NCBI RefSeq assembly: GCF_003473485.1 | Contig: NC_053048.1 | Location: forward strand, 13,949,501 to 14,013,500 | Direction: 5' to 3' | Source: Medicago truncatula | Lineage: Eukaryota; Streptophyta; Magnoliopsida; Fabales; Fabaceae | Length of the DNA: 64,000 nt | Shown here: positions 12,916 through 24,261 of the stretch, piece by piece | How the letters are laid out: every line of letters begins with the position of its first letter | Numbering within the stretch: the first letter of the stretch is position 1 | Position numbers and translations under genes: made by a program | Notes under the pieces: model-generated | What the model was told of the DNA's origin: nothing | What the model saw: the letters and a program-made list of their open reading frames with translations, nothing else | Database searches by the model: none

Positions 12916-14824
12916 ATCTGGGCAGTGCAAAACCTACGGTTTCAGACCTCTTCTCACTCCAAAAACCCAATTTTAATCCCCCAATCACCCAAAATGTTTT
13001 CCAGCAGATGTTCACAGGTCCTATATACAACTAAGCATCTAAGGAAACACCAAAACAGCCATTAACAGCAACAATCACATATCACTCCACCATTATACAA
13101 TTATTCATCAATTTATCCAACCAAGCATAATTTCAACCAATTTATGATCACAGCAATAACATAGATTAAGTCTTCAATCTGAACAGCATAATACAAGAAA
13201 ATTAACATGATCATTACCCATTTCTCTTCATAATCATCATCAAACCCTAACCCTCAATTTATTTTCCAAAACTATGCAATTAGGTCAATTTCAGGAATTA
13301 TAAATTATGATTATTGAGAGATAGTCTCACCCTTACCTTAGTTTTGCAGAAATTAGACAGCAAGGATCGGTTCTAGGCTCACTCTCTTGTTCTTGCTCTT
13401 CTTCTCCCTTTTCTCCCCAAAGCTAGTTTCTTACGTTAAAACGTTCTGACTGTTTTTCTTTCTCTCTTAACCTCTTTCTTAACTCCCTTCAATTCTATTA
13501 ATTCCCCTTAATTTTAATAAATTCTAATTAACTCCCTAATTTCTAAAATAATATTAATTTTCACTTATTTTAATTATCATTATAATAAACTATATAATAA
13601 AATGCACACATCATATAAATCGCCAAAATCATATAAAATCACATACGAGACTCTAAACAAATCAAAATAAAATAAAATAATAACTAGGGCGTTACACGTG
13701 GCACACATTAATTGATAAAAAACAGACACATCAGCACTAAATATCATGGGGACCATAAAATCAAAAAGGGGGAAAACTATAGGGGGCAAAATCGCTCGTT
13801 TAAAACTATGGGGTGCAAAATCGCACAATTGACAAACTATAGGGGGAAAAGTGCAATTAAGCCTTTAGTATTTAGTGGAGAAATATAATTAATTAGAATA
13901 TTGAGGATTGGGGGCAGAATTGGAAATAAGGGAAAAATAAGTAGGTTAAGAATTTATATAAAGAGGAGAGTCAAAGTTAGAAAATTAGAATACGTGCAAA
14001 CTGTTTTTTTTGGGAGAAAAGGGAGAAATTGAGAAGTTAGAGAAAGAGAAGAGGAGCAAGCTTGTAGAGTCTGTAATCATCTAATCTAAGGTAAGGGTGG
14101 GACTAGCTTTCTCTAATAATGGGTTTTATGATTCTAAAAAGGGGTTTAACATGTTGTTTTGTTATTTTTAATGTTATAGAAATTAGGGTTAATTTGCAAA
14201 GTTGATCGTTGAAAGAGAAGGTAAACTATTGATTTAACGTAAGGGTGGGATTAACTTTCTCTAATTTTAGGTTGTATAATTCTGAAATTAAGTTTAGCAT
14301 GTTGTTGTTTGTAATTTTGTTGTTGATAATTTGGATGTTATAGAAGTTAGGTTTGAACTGCAATTTGATTGTTGAGAGATTATAATTTGAGAGAAATAAC
14401 CTATGGTAAAGTGAACCATAGAATTGAACGGTGAAAAGAGTGGTTAATCAGGTAGGTTAGTGATGGATTAACGTTCTAATGATAGGGTAATCATATGGTT
14501 ATAATTATGGACGATTTTGGAGAGTTTAGGGTCAAGAAACGGAGCCAAGGAGGCTCCCATGGTAGAAAATCGCAGAAAAATAAGTGATTTCAGCATGTAT
14601 GATGATGTCGAAATCGTGAGGCGATTCCAGTGATCGTGAGGCGATTTTGACAGAAAATCTGTAATTTTAGTATGTCTGATGCATACTCTGTTTCATGTTC
14701 TTGTGTCTTTTTCACACGTTTCTGTTTTGAACTGGCCTTTGGTGTAAACATGAAAGTTTTAGATAATTGTGTTAGCTTTCTAGTGGCTTTGGTTTGACTT
14801 GAAAATGATATTTGGTTTTTGAGT

Positions 14825-15467
14825 TATGATGAAAATACTCCAAGGAGGTCTTAGTGAAATTTTATGAAAATTCAGCATAACCGTTTCTAAGTCGATCCAA
14901 AACTTATGGAATAATTCCAAACCTCAAAACTAGAAGTACTATGAGTTCAATTAAGGTGTTTCAGAGTATTTAACCTATGTTGTGATGAATCTAACTTGGT
15001 TTGATGTGAATATCTTTGTTGGATGATTTAATATCTATATGAATGTATATGTTGATGAATATGAGGTTATATGATGTTGATCATGATTGATGAATTATTA
15101 TATGAATGTATATGTTAATGAATATGATGTTATATGATGTTGATCATGATTGATGAATTATTATATGAATGTATATGTTGATGAATATGATGTTGTTCAT
15201 GATTAATGAATTATTATATGAATATCTTTGATTGATGAATTATGGTATTATGATGAAAATACTCCAAGGAAGTCTTAGTGAAATTTTATGAAAATTCAGC
15301 ATAGCCGTTTCTAAGTCAATCCAAAACTTATTGAATAATTCCAAACCTCAAAACTAGAAGTACTATGAGTTCAATTAAGGTGTTTAAGAGTATTTAACCT
15401 ATGTTGTGATGGATCTAACTTGGTTTCACGTGAATATCTTTGTTGGATGATTTAATATCTATGTGAA
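14825..15467 (+). repeat. Direct duplication of about 200 bp inside LTR
   Basis: The sequence beginning GATGAAAATACTCCAAGGA occurs at about 14828 and again at about 15250 with few differences over some 200 bp. Between the copies lie 60-70-bp repeats based on GAATGTATATGTTGATGAAT. Confidence 0.85.
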
Positions 15468-15563
15468 TATCTTAGTCGTTGTTGTTGTCGTTGTCGTTGT
15501 TGTCGTCAATGTCGTTGAAGTTGTTGGTTGTTGTTGCATTTGTTGCTGAGTCCATGCATAATT

Positions 15564-15838
15564 ATTAAAGTTGAGGGCTTGATGCTCTGGAATGTATAAT
15601 CATTCATATTAAAGTTGAGGGCTTGATGCTCTGGAATATATAATCATTCATATTAAAGTTGAGGGCTTGATGCTCTGGAATGTATAATCATTCATATTAA
15701 AGTTGAGGGATTGATGCTCTGGAATATATAATCATTCATATTAAAGTTGAGGGCTTGATGCTCTGGAATGTATAATCATTCATATTAAAGTTGAAGGCTT
15801 GATGCTCTTGAATGTATAATCATTCATATTAAAGTTGA
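15564..15838 (+). repeat. 44-bp tandem repeat, about 6 copies
   Basis: The unit begins ATTAAAGTTGAGGGCTTGAT and continues with GCTCTGGAATGTATAATC. Six copies differ by a few bases; the array ends where the LTR sequence stops. Confidence 0.95.
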
Positions 15839-15956
15839 TGTGATCTTCTTCAGTCTTTGCCGCAATTTGTCGTAGACTTCTGCTCTAATCCAGAAGTACT
15901 TAACCAGATTCTCATATGTTGGACCATTGAGCATGTTCAAGTAACCATTCATGTCC
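15839..15956 (-). pseudogene. Fragment of a retroelement-type protein
   Basis: Minus-strand translation gives about 39 residues including MNGYLNMLNGPTYENLVKYF and WIRAEVYDKL. This pattern is common in plant retroelement-associated proteins. It is a short isolated fossil fragment that abuts the 44-bp repeat array. Confidence 0.5.
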
Positions 15957-16439
15957 AATCATCTCCACCATCTTTAGGGGGTCAAATTAAATTTGAAATA
16001 GATGAATGAAAGCGCGATTCAAGATTAGCTAGCAAATGAAACACTTTACTAACTGAATAACGAGCGACGTGATCTAATTCTCATTGTCATTGATCACCCC
16101 TACCAACCTGCAAAATAACATTGTGAAGTAAAACTCTACATTCTCTTACCAACTAATTCCTCCCACACGTACAACTTTCACCGCCAAACTCTAGGTGCTT
16201 AAAACTAATTTCTATTCTTTTTTCTATCCTTTTAAAAAAATCACTTTTATGTCTATTGTAGAACAAAAACACAATAAAAGTGTATACAATTTTCCAAAAA
16301 TTGAAATATCAATTGTTGAATAAAATAATAACACATCTAACCGTGATAAATAATGTCACACGATAGACCACATTACAAGCCACTAGAGCGTAGAATCACC
16401 AAATTAACAATTTGATTAAGTTATATTTGTACTACACCT
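15957..16439. other. Intergenic stretch, nothing recognised
   Basis: AT-rich sequence with no supported open frame or clear repeat structure. Confidence 0.5.
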
Positions 16440-16640
16440 TTTATATCCATTGGATCGGTCAAAAATAAACGGCCAAGATATGTTTCCTAGGTTCAGCCCT
16501 GCATTTCAATTATAAATACGCACCCAGCCCTCACTCCAGACTCATCTTTTTAGGGTTTTACGGCTGATATCTAACACAGAGATCTGAAATTGCTTCCAAT
16601 TTTTCATTCTTTACTTTACTTTCGATTTTTCAATTTTCTC
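16440..16640 (+). promoter_or_regulatory. Orphan promoter-like region with TATA and telo-box-like motif
   Basis: TATAAATA at 16511-16518 is followed 35-40 bp later by TTTTTAGGGTTTTACGGC. The layout resembles promoters of plant ribosomal-protein and translation genes, where AAACCCTA-type boxes lie near the start. No coding exon was recognised in the next 1 kb. It may drive a noncoding RNA, or be the remnant 5' end of a lost gene. The function is inference. Confidence 0.35.
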
Positions 16641-17125
16641 AGTACCTACTTCGTTTTCTTATGAATCTAATCTTATAATATTTTTGTTATGTGTTTAGTT
16701 TCTTTGTTTTTTTTTATGTTATTTTGTAACTATGCTACATTGTACCGAGAGAAGGGTGGTAGCAAAAAAACCAATACCCTTAATCTTGAATGTGCCATTG
16801 CGGCTGTAGTTATATTAAATTGAAGAATCTTACTGGCCGGTTATTGTGACTCTGTCGATAAATCTGCTTACCGAGTTTCTCACAATTTTTCCAAAGTTTT
16901 TTTTTTTTTTTAATTAATTTACATATTTGTTTTCTTGTTTTCTATTTCGTTCGGATCATTTGTTCGGATTTAAGTTGTTCGATCCATTTTTTGGGTTTTA
17001 ATTTGAGAAAGGAAGAAGAAAGAAATAAGCATGTGATTTTCTAACGTTGCCAACAAATAATTAACGTTGTTTTGGATTTTTTATGCTTAATCAATCGATT
17101 ATGTCCAAGGCTTGTTGAAGTTTTT
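16641..17125. other. Leader or intron-like AT-rich sequence, no gene seen
   Basis: T-rich stretches surround an island of more even composition at about 16730-16890. No convincing frame was seen, and no match to a structural RNA could be made by eye. Confidence 0.4.
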
Positions 17126-17253
17126 GCAATTATAAAAGAGATATAGAGATGAGAATGTTACAAGTCTGCAGTTCTAATTTTATAGCTAGTCTTGTCCATA
17201 ACAGACTTACAGATTTGTTACATTTTCTTCTTTATGTCTCTTTTAAAAATTGC
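17126..17253 (+). ncRNA. Imperfect long hairpin, miRNA-precursor-like
   Basis: The arm at 17126-17168 (starting GCAATTATAAAAGAGATATA) pairs imperfectly with 17202-17253 (ending TCTTTTAAAAATTGC). The stem is about 43 bp with scattered mismatches and one small bulge, and the loop about 33 nt. That size and mismatch density fit a plant miRNA or siRNA precursor, but a small fold-back MITE would look alike. It lies 0.6 kb downstream of the promoter-like region on the same strand. No known mature miRNA was recognised. Confidence 0.3.
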
Positions 17254-17485
17254 AGGCGGAGGAGATATTAGTGAATAACATTAATGTGATCTTGTGTGAG
17301 TTGAGTTGTGATGCGATTTTGCGGATAACCAGCATTTCTTTTACGATAAATACTAACTAAACAGTAGCGTAATCTATTTCAGCCCATCACTTTCTATTTA
17401 CCAATTAATTAAACAAATTCTAATCTATTTCAGCCCCTAATCCGTATCTAAATTATGTTATTGATTATATTAATTATAAGATAAC

Positions 17486-18489
17486 GAGGAATGCTAAGGA
17501 GAACCTCTCTTACACTCTCTTAACTATTGGTCTACATTCATTAACTTATTTCTTTTATTAATTGATATATTATTTATGATTTATAGATCAAATTTAATAA
17601 AAGAAATAAGTTAAGGGATTCGCATATCAATTAAGCCATAAAAAAGATGTTCTTCGTCCCAAACTACATATATAATCTCCAAATCGCTCTCTGTTCAAGT
17701 CAGCCACACCTCAACAATTCAAATACTTCTTTACATTTTTATTTTCTTTTCAGAAGTTGCAACAAATTGATTCTTGCACTTTGAAAAGGTAAAAAAATGA
17801 AAACCGGATTCTTTGAATTTTCCCAATAGCTGGATTTTACCACAATGTTTCTCTTCATATTCATCTCTTCTGTAACAACCTCATCCTCAACCAAACAATA
17901 TAATTGAATCTAACTTTATCAAATTGAAAAAGTAACTTATCTTCTTCCCTGAAACTATTGAATCTGAATCATGAATCCACTTCTAATAATTACCAAAATA
18001 ATTTTTTTGCTCAAACACAAGTACCATACCTAAACACTTATTTCTCTATTAAAAAATAGGTTTTATAGTTCTTTGACTTTCCTCATCTTTCTCTTCTGCA
18101 ACAACCCCTTACTCAACCAGATAACATATGCTCAAATCTTTCTTTTCCTTCTCAACTCATGTGTCCTTCTAAATCAACGACGTAACGATTTTCGAACGAT
18201 TCACATGCTATCATCGCAAAGAATTTGACAGCCTCTTCTTTGCTTCTGATGATTTTGCAGAATGTGAAGAAGAATATAGTTTTGAGGTCTTGAATAAAAT
18301 TAGTTATGGGGGCTTCATGTCAAAATTGGAGAAGAAACCACATAAACCGCTATTTTTTATTTTAAAATAAATTATATTTATGAAGCCGGTTACCAGTTGT
18401 TGCAAAGTTTACTTTGAGGAGTGACGTGGACCAATCATGAAGAAAGTGTCCAAAAGCAACTGAGGGAGCGATTGCAATTAGTATTCCTC
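17486..18489 (+). repeat. Tandem duplication, unit A (about 1 kb)
   Basis: It begins GAGGAATGCTAAGG and ends ATTCCTC, so its ends are short inverted repeats. Unit B follows after 2 bp and begins with the same sequence. The body from about 17640 matches 20334 onward with small indels. It keeps only the right end of the GGCTTAATT-type element that is whole in unit B. The unit may itself be a TIR element. Confidence 0.8.
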
Positions 18490-18491
18490 AT

Positions 18492-21256
18492 GAGGAATGC
18501 TAAGGACAACCTCTCTTACACTCTCTTAACTACTGCTCCACATCATCATTTAAAAAAAAATATTTTACCTACTTACCAGCTGCACAAGTTCAGACGCAAG
18601 CCATTATTTGTTTTTATTCAAAACTAAAAAAAAAAAAAGGCTTAATTGATCTGGCGGTCCCATAACTTATTTCTTATATTTAATTTGATTTAATTTTGAT
18701 AATTTTAATCCTCTAAAAAATGAGACCGTTGAATTACGTAGGTCTATAAAATTTCTAGTGTATCACCAACACCTAATTTATTTAATTTCTTCTTTCTCTT
18801 TCCTATCTTCATACAACGTTCAACAATTTTCTTCATCCACATAAAAAAAACCCATTTTTTTTCTTTAAAAATTCCATCCTTCCAACTTCGTATCTCATAC
18901 CCAAATTCAACATTATCATCATAATCCACATAATTGCTTCCCTAGGTCACAGAACACGCCAAAATCAAATCTCATGCCCAAATCTAACATTATCATCAAA
19001 TGAGTTTTTGAAATTTTTTAGAAATCCAAGAAAATTTTAGATACTTGAGCTTTGTCATCTCCAAAGGCAATTTACGGTTTAGAAAATTAGATATTTGTCA
19101 TACACATAATTCTTTAAATCCATAAGTTTTCAATAGATTAAGAACACCCAACAAACCAGAAGTTTTCAATTCAAGATCCCTGGAAGTTTTCTTATGATGT
19201 CTAGGAACAGTTTTAACAATCAAAGTAACAAAACCATCAACAAAGGCATCGAACAACATTATCACCTCTCACCTATACATGATCTTCTGATTTCATCTTC
19301 ACTGTTTATTCTTTCTTTCTTATAAACAAATTCCTAAAAATGAAACCCATATTTTCAATTTAATTAAGAAATCTAAACTCTGAATTTTCTTCACCTTCGT
19401 CTTCTTCATTCTTGGATCCCTTCAGATCTAATCCAATTTCTGTTGGGATTCCTTCCGTTTTTTTTCAAATTCATTCCAATTTGGATTTAGTTTTAATGCT
19501 TTGGTTATTCTAGGTTTGAATCTAGGTGTCTGGGTTTGAGAAATCACGATTCTTTTGATGTGTTTCTGAAAATCATCCCAAAAGGTTGAGCTGTAAATCA
19601 TATACCGTGATGCTGTGCGTTTTGGAAATAAATGAAGTTGTTGAATTTTTTTGGGATTTGGCTGGGAATATGAAGAAACTAAAGGGTTAGGTGTTTTGAA
19701 CTGGAGAAGATGCAACTTCTGGAGTAGCCCCGCATAATTTCTCATATAAGTTGTTGGCCGTTGGCATTCACTCTACAAAATTAAAGGATAAATTGAGTTA
19801 GATGATGATGGTGGTGTTTATTCTAGATTCAAGGGTTTGATTATACGATTTTTTATGGAGTTGTAATGATGAATTTTACTGGAATAACATGATGAGGGAA
19901 GAACCAAATATCCAAGATGAAAATTCATAAAATACCATCGAACTAATGGGTTTTTGAGAGAAGAAGACATGAATATTGGGGTTTTAAAAGCATAATTTGA
20001 TGAAGATGATAAAGAAAAATATTGAGAAAAGAAAAAATATTGGGTTTTATGAAGATGATGAAAAAAAAAATTATGAAGATGAAGAAGGATGAATGTATAT
20101 GAAGATATAGAAGAAGACGAAAGTATATAAATTAGTTGATGATGATACACTATAAAATCTAATAGACCTTCGTAATCCAACGGTCTGTTTTTTTAGGGGA
20201 TTAAAATTATCAAAATTGGACCAAATTGAATAAAAGAAATAAGTTAAGGGACGTGTTTGAGAAAGTTAAGACTTATGTGATCAAATTGAATAAAAGAAAT
20301 AAGTTAAGGGACCGGCAGATCAATTAAGCCAGAAAAAAAAGATGTTCTTCGTCCCCAACTACATATATAATCTCCAAATCGTTCTCCTGTTCAAATCAGC
20401 AGCCACACCTCAACAATTCAAATACTTCTTTACAGTTTTTTTTAGGAGCTGCAACAAATTGATTCTTTGCACTTTGAAAAGGTAAAAAAATGAAATCTGG
20501 ATTCTTTGAATTTTCCCAATAGAACCACAGTGTTTCTCTTCATATTCATCTCTTCTGCAACAACCTCATCCTCAACCAAACAATATAATTGAATCTAACT
20601 TTATCAATTCAGATCCCATATTCTTCAATTATAAAATTGAAAAGTAACTTATCTTCTTCCCTGAAACTATTGAATCTGAATCATGAATCCACTTCTAATA
20701 ATCACCAAAAGAAAATTTTTGCTCAAACACAAGTACCATACCTAAGCACTTATTTTACATTTTAAAATTTCTCTATTAAAAATGGGTTTTATTGTTTTGT
20801 GACTTTCCTCATCTTTCTCTTCTGCAACAACCACATACTCAACCAGATAAAATATGCTCAAATCTTTCTTTTGCTTCTCAACCCATGTGTCCTTCTAAAT
20901 CACCGACGTAACGATTTTCGGACGATTCACGTGCTATCATCACCTCTTCGCAAAGAATTTGACAGCCTCTTCTTTGCTACCGATGATTTTGCAGAATGTG
21001 AAGAAGAATATAGTTTTGAGGTCTTGAATAAAGTTAGTTATGGGGGCTTCATGTCAAAATTGAAGAAACCACTTAAACCGCTGTTTAGTGGAGATGAAGT
21101 CAATAATTATCAATTATCATTATTTTTTATTTTAAAATAAATTATATTTATGAAGCCGGTTACCGGTTGCAAAGTTTAATTTGAGAAGTGACGTGGACCA
21201 ATCATGCAGAAAGTGTCCAAAAGCAACTAAGGGAGCGATTGCAATTATCATTCCTC
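18492..21256 (+). repeat. Tandem duplication, unit B (about 2.8 kb)
   Basis: Same ends and body as unit A, but with the full 1.7-kb TIR element at 18639-20330. The best frame is a 113-codon stretch at 20799-21140. Its C-terminal half (residues such as EFDSLFFATDDFAECEEEY) is also recognisable in unit A at about 18210-18330. I do not recognise that frame; it may be a captured gene fragment or chance. Confidence 0.8.
18639..20330. mobile_element. TIR element with about 200-bp inverted repeats (MULE-like)
   Basis: The ends are GGCTTAATTGATCTGGCGG and its imperfect inverse ending AATTAAGCC. The inverted repeats continue for about 200 bp, with a 60-bp internal duplication in the right arm (about 20215-20320). 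The interior has no recognisable transposase; its open frames are AT-rich and unconvincing. The A-rich flanks hide any target duplication. Mutator-like by terminal length and similarity to the 11136 and 42217 elements. Confidence 0.7.
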
Positions 21257-21584
21257 ATAAGACCATTTTATGTTTTTATCTTTGTCTTTTTTATAAGACC
21301 TCTTTCAAATTTTAATGTACATTAATTATTTCTTTACTACTATATCCATGTTTATGTTGCATCTTTATATGCAATATATATAATAAATACATTATAAACA
21401 TCCACTAATTCGTAAACATGTAAAACAATAATAATTGCTAACAAAATTAATTCAACAATTAACTTTCTTAATTCCCGTTTTTTTTATAAACATGTCCTAT
21501 GATTAGGGACAAAGGTAGTATTTAGTAGTGGTTGTTGTTAGTTTAAAAAAAAAGATTGCGTTGTTTCCTTAAAAGAAAATTGCG
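21257..21584. other. AT-rich intergenic stretch
   Basis: No gene or repeat structure seen. Confidence 0.5.
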
Positions 21585-22031
21585 TTTTTGACCCTCTAAA
21601 ATTTTCTTCAACTTTTAGTCCCTATAAGATTTTCAATCACTATTTTTGTTCCCTATTTTTAAGTAAATTTTAGTTTTTTTTTTAATGAAATGTGTAGAAT
21701 ATTGTAAAACTTTCCCAAAAAAATTTAGAAATTTTTAATAAAACATATAATTTAATATGAATATTTAACCATCAAAAATATAAAAATTCAAATTAAATTC
21801 ATGTTTTGTTAAAAAAATTCTAATTTTTTTGAGAGAGATTCATATAATATTATGAATTTTTCTGCAAAATTTTATTCAAAAATATGAATTATACATATGA
21901 GTTTACTTTAAAAGAGGGACAAAAAATAAAGATGGAAATTTTTTTTGGGACTGAAAGTTGAAAGAAAATTTTAGAGGGACTAAACCGAAAAGTTGGTATA
22001 TTTATAGGGAACAAAAACATATTTAACCCTA
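21585..22031. repeat. Degenerate MITE of the GGGTTAAATATGTTTTTG type
   Basis: The right end, reverse complemented, reads AGGGTTAAATATGTTTTTG followed by TTCCCTATAAAT, a terminus common in legume MITEs. Inverted copies of AGTCCCT and TTAGAGGGAC sit near both ends. The left end is eroded. Confidence 0.55.
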
Positions 22032-22413
22032 AATAAAAAATCTTACATAAATGCCGAGGAAACACTATTGTTCTTAGAAAACTGGTATTATGACATCTAA
22101 ACTAATCAAGTGATTAAACTTTAGCTCAACGCCAATTATAATAGGATTACAAAGAAAATAAGCATCTAAACTCATAGAAGCACATACACTGAGGCAATCA
22201 CACAATCTGGACAGTGAAATTAAACTAGAGAATATTATCTTAATTTACGTTTTCTCTTTCATGATAGCATGACAATGTAAATAAAAGCAAAGATTATCAA
22301 CAAACATATTAACATTAGTATTTATAAGTTAAAAAATAGGGATTAAAATGCGACATATTTTGGAACGGAGGAAGTAGCAATTTTGGACTTTTTTTTTGTG
22401 TACATTGGCAAAA
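22032..22413. other. Intergenic stretch with a Stowaway-like terminus
   Basis: TTTTGGAACGGAGGAAGTA at about 22358-22376 resembles one end of a Stowaway/Mariner MITE; a clear partner was not found. Otherwise featureless. Confidence 0.4.
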
Positions 22414-24130
22414 CTAAAAAGGAAAAAAAAGAAGAAAAAGAAAAACAACAAAAGAATTAAACACAAAGGTCCTCATTGAATCATTGAGGAGAATGGCTTT
22501 CAAATCTTCCGGGGGGGTATTCCGCAACTTCCACTTGATGTCGTTACTAGAGCCCCACTTTGCGAGAAAATCCGCACTAGCATTTCCTTCCCTAAGAGAG
22601 TGACACAGCTTCACCTCCCACTCCAAGTTCATGAGATCAATAATGTTGGCAATGGCAGATGCATAACAATGATATTTTTTTACAGGCTTAGCTAAAATAT
22701 CAATGCCACCCTTAGAATCAGAGTAACAAATGATGTAGGTACATCCGAAGTTCCTTGCAAGATGCAACCCTTGGTAAATAGCAATGATTTCTGCATAGGT
22801 GTTATTGGAAAGTCCTAGGTAGCTGCTGAACCTGAAAAACCCAGCTGCCATCACCATGTCTAATCATACCCCCAGCTCCAGCCCGACAAGAATTACCGCT
22901 ACAACTACCATCAACATTTAGGACTAAACAATTTTCTCTAGAAGGATGCCAAGAAATGAAGCGTGTAGGATTCTGGTGCGTGTTGCGGGGGGAAGCAAAC
23001 TGATAAGAGAGACGAAAGTCTTCTAGCCTCAGACACCACGGAAAACAGCTCAATAGAGTCATTTCCCACACAAACAATGTTTCTAGCTTTCCAATTCCAC
23101 CAAAATCCAGCAAGGAAAATATTAGCAGCAGAACCGTTCGAGTGGGATTTTATCCAGTCAAGCAAATTCATGTTACTAAAGAAGTTGACATTAATAAATC
23201 CTAGAGTCTTCCAAAGGTTCATGGCAAAAGGGCAGTCACGAATACAATGAAGGATAAATTCCTCACTAGTTTGACATCTAGAACATAAGTTAGAAGTGGA
23301 CATGTTCCTATTTTCAACAAAACAAGAGTAGGAACAGGGCCGGCCCTAGGGCATAGGCCGCGAGTGCGACAGCCTAGGGCCCTTGCCGGTAGGGGGCGGA
23401 ATTTTTTTTTTAAGGTAGGGGTGTTTATAGAAGTATTTGGATTTTTGGGGGTATATATAGTAAAATTCTCTGAAAAGGCCCAATCTTTAACATGTTATAG
23501 AAATGAGCTGAAATCTATTAATGTTTTTTGCCCTATTAGTGAGATTCACTATATATATCCCATGCAGCACAAAAATTTCTATATACACCCTCCTATAAAA
23601 AAAATTGGTTGTTCTTAATAATATGCTTGAAAATTTATTATCAAAGAAAATAGTGATATTTTATTGGGCCCTTTGTTCTTAATAATGTGCTTCACTAATA
23701 TTAAAAATATCAACGATATTTATTATCCAAGAAATTGAGATAATTTTCATTACAAAGCAAATTCTATTTTATTTGATAATGGGGTGCTAAAATTTCAGTC
23801 TACTTCGCATGTGCTATTTTTCTCTACTTGTACGATATTTCATTTTGTTTTGGTGTATATAGAGTATTTAATTTATTTTTAGATGTTATCTAAAAAACAT
23901 TTATTTGGTAGTGAAAAGCGAAATAAAAAAACAAAATGAAGAGTTAAAAAAACACAACAATGACCTAAAAAAAATTATAATGTATTATGTAAGGGCCCTA
24001 TTTTTATATTATGTTTAAGGCCCGTAAAACGCTAGAAACGACCTTGAGTAGGAATAACATGGTGACAAGCACACCAAATGAAAAATTTAATATTCTCAGA
24101 TGCTCTCAACTTCCATATCCAAAGCCAGGA
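22414..24130 (-). pseudogene. LINE ORF2 tail: zf-RVT and RNase H, frameshifted, split by hAT
   Basis: On the minus strand, 24055-24130 and 23303-22938 encode a zinc-finger RVT linker. Examples are WLWIWKLRASENIKFF, and CSRC followed by an H/C-containing EFILHCIRDCPF. An RNase H domain follows: VLNVDGSCSGN carries the first Asp, NNTYAEIIAIYQGLHLA the Glu, and YSDSKGG another Asp. Frame changes near 22850-22980 break the reading frame. This is the C-terminal part of a plant L1-type LINE. A hAT element (23335-24046) interrupts it. Confidence 0.85.
23335..24046. mobile_element. Non-autonomous hAT element (712 bp)
   Basis: It starts CAGGGCCGGCCCTAGGGC, a typical hAT terminus, and ends AACGACCTTG, giving short imperfect inverted repeats. 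The flanks carry a perfect 8-bp target duplication AGTAGGAA (23327-23334 and 24047-24054), as expected for hAT. There is no transposase; the interior is AT-rich. It is inserted into the LINE tail. Confidence 0.92.
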
Positions 24131-24261
24131 GTTAATGTTAGGGTTAAGTAGTTTGTTAATATGCAAGCTTAATCATGTTTTAGTGTTTTTAAAGTTAGTC
24201 TTTGCACAGTTGCTTGTGGTGCAAGCTAGCTTAGTTGTTTTGTTACCTTGTCTATAAATAG
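24131..24261 (+). promoter_or_regulatory. TATA-bearing LTR-like fragment
   Basis: CTATAAATAGG at about 24250-24260 lies in sequence resembling an LTR promoter and directly precedes the open frame at 24262. It is probably a fragment of an LTR fossil. Confidence 0.4.

Larger units (their letters stand above)
11474..13696 (-). mobile_element. Tekay-like solo LTR, family 2 (2223 bp)
   Basis: On the plus strand it runs TGTAACACCCC to GGGCGTTACA, with a 5-bp target duplication CGTGG (11469-11473 and 13697-13701). Removing the LTR and one CGTGG restores the inverted-repeat arm of the surrounding MITE, which proves the boundaries. The reverse complement of the donor motif, CCCTTACCT, is at 13330-13338. 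The acceptor-like counterpart is at 11843-11858. A (TA)n run and a palindrome cluster lie within. Confidence 0.92.
11136..13863. mobile_element. MULE-type hairpin MITE (about 500 bp) split by a solo LTR
   Basis: The ends GGCTTAATTGCA and TGCAATTAAGCC are inverted repeats that extend for most of the element. Without the LTR at 11474-13696 it is a near-complete palindrome of about 500 bp. The inner core (about 11340-11440) is also an inverted repeat around TCAGATTTTGAGAGAAGG. The flanks TTTATTATT and TTTAGTATT fit a 9-bp target duplication with one mismatch, as in Mutator-like elements. No coding capacity. A relative lies at 42217-42531. Confidence 0.8.
10967..15838 (+). mobile_element. Tekay-like LTR, family 3, incomplete and split
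   Basis: It begins TGTAACGCCC at 10967, directly after the Athila-like sequence. It is interrupted at 11136-13863 by a MULE-type hairpin element and resumes at 13864. Parts are a TATA box TTATATAAAG (13953-13962), a donor-like AGGTAAGGG (14089-14097), a palindrome patch (14603-14655), a 200-bp direct duplication and a 44-bp tandem repeat (15564-15838). No matching LTR end was found, so the fossil is incomplete on the right. Confidence 0.7.

Noticed and set aside
22414-23303. Host RNase H gene
   Set aside because: The zf-RVT linker in front of the RNase H domain and the frame changes show a LINE tail.
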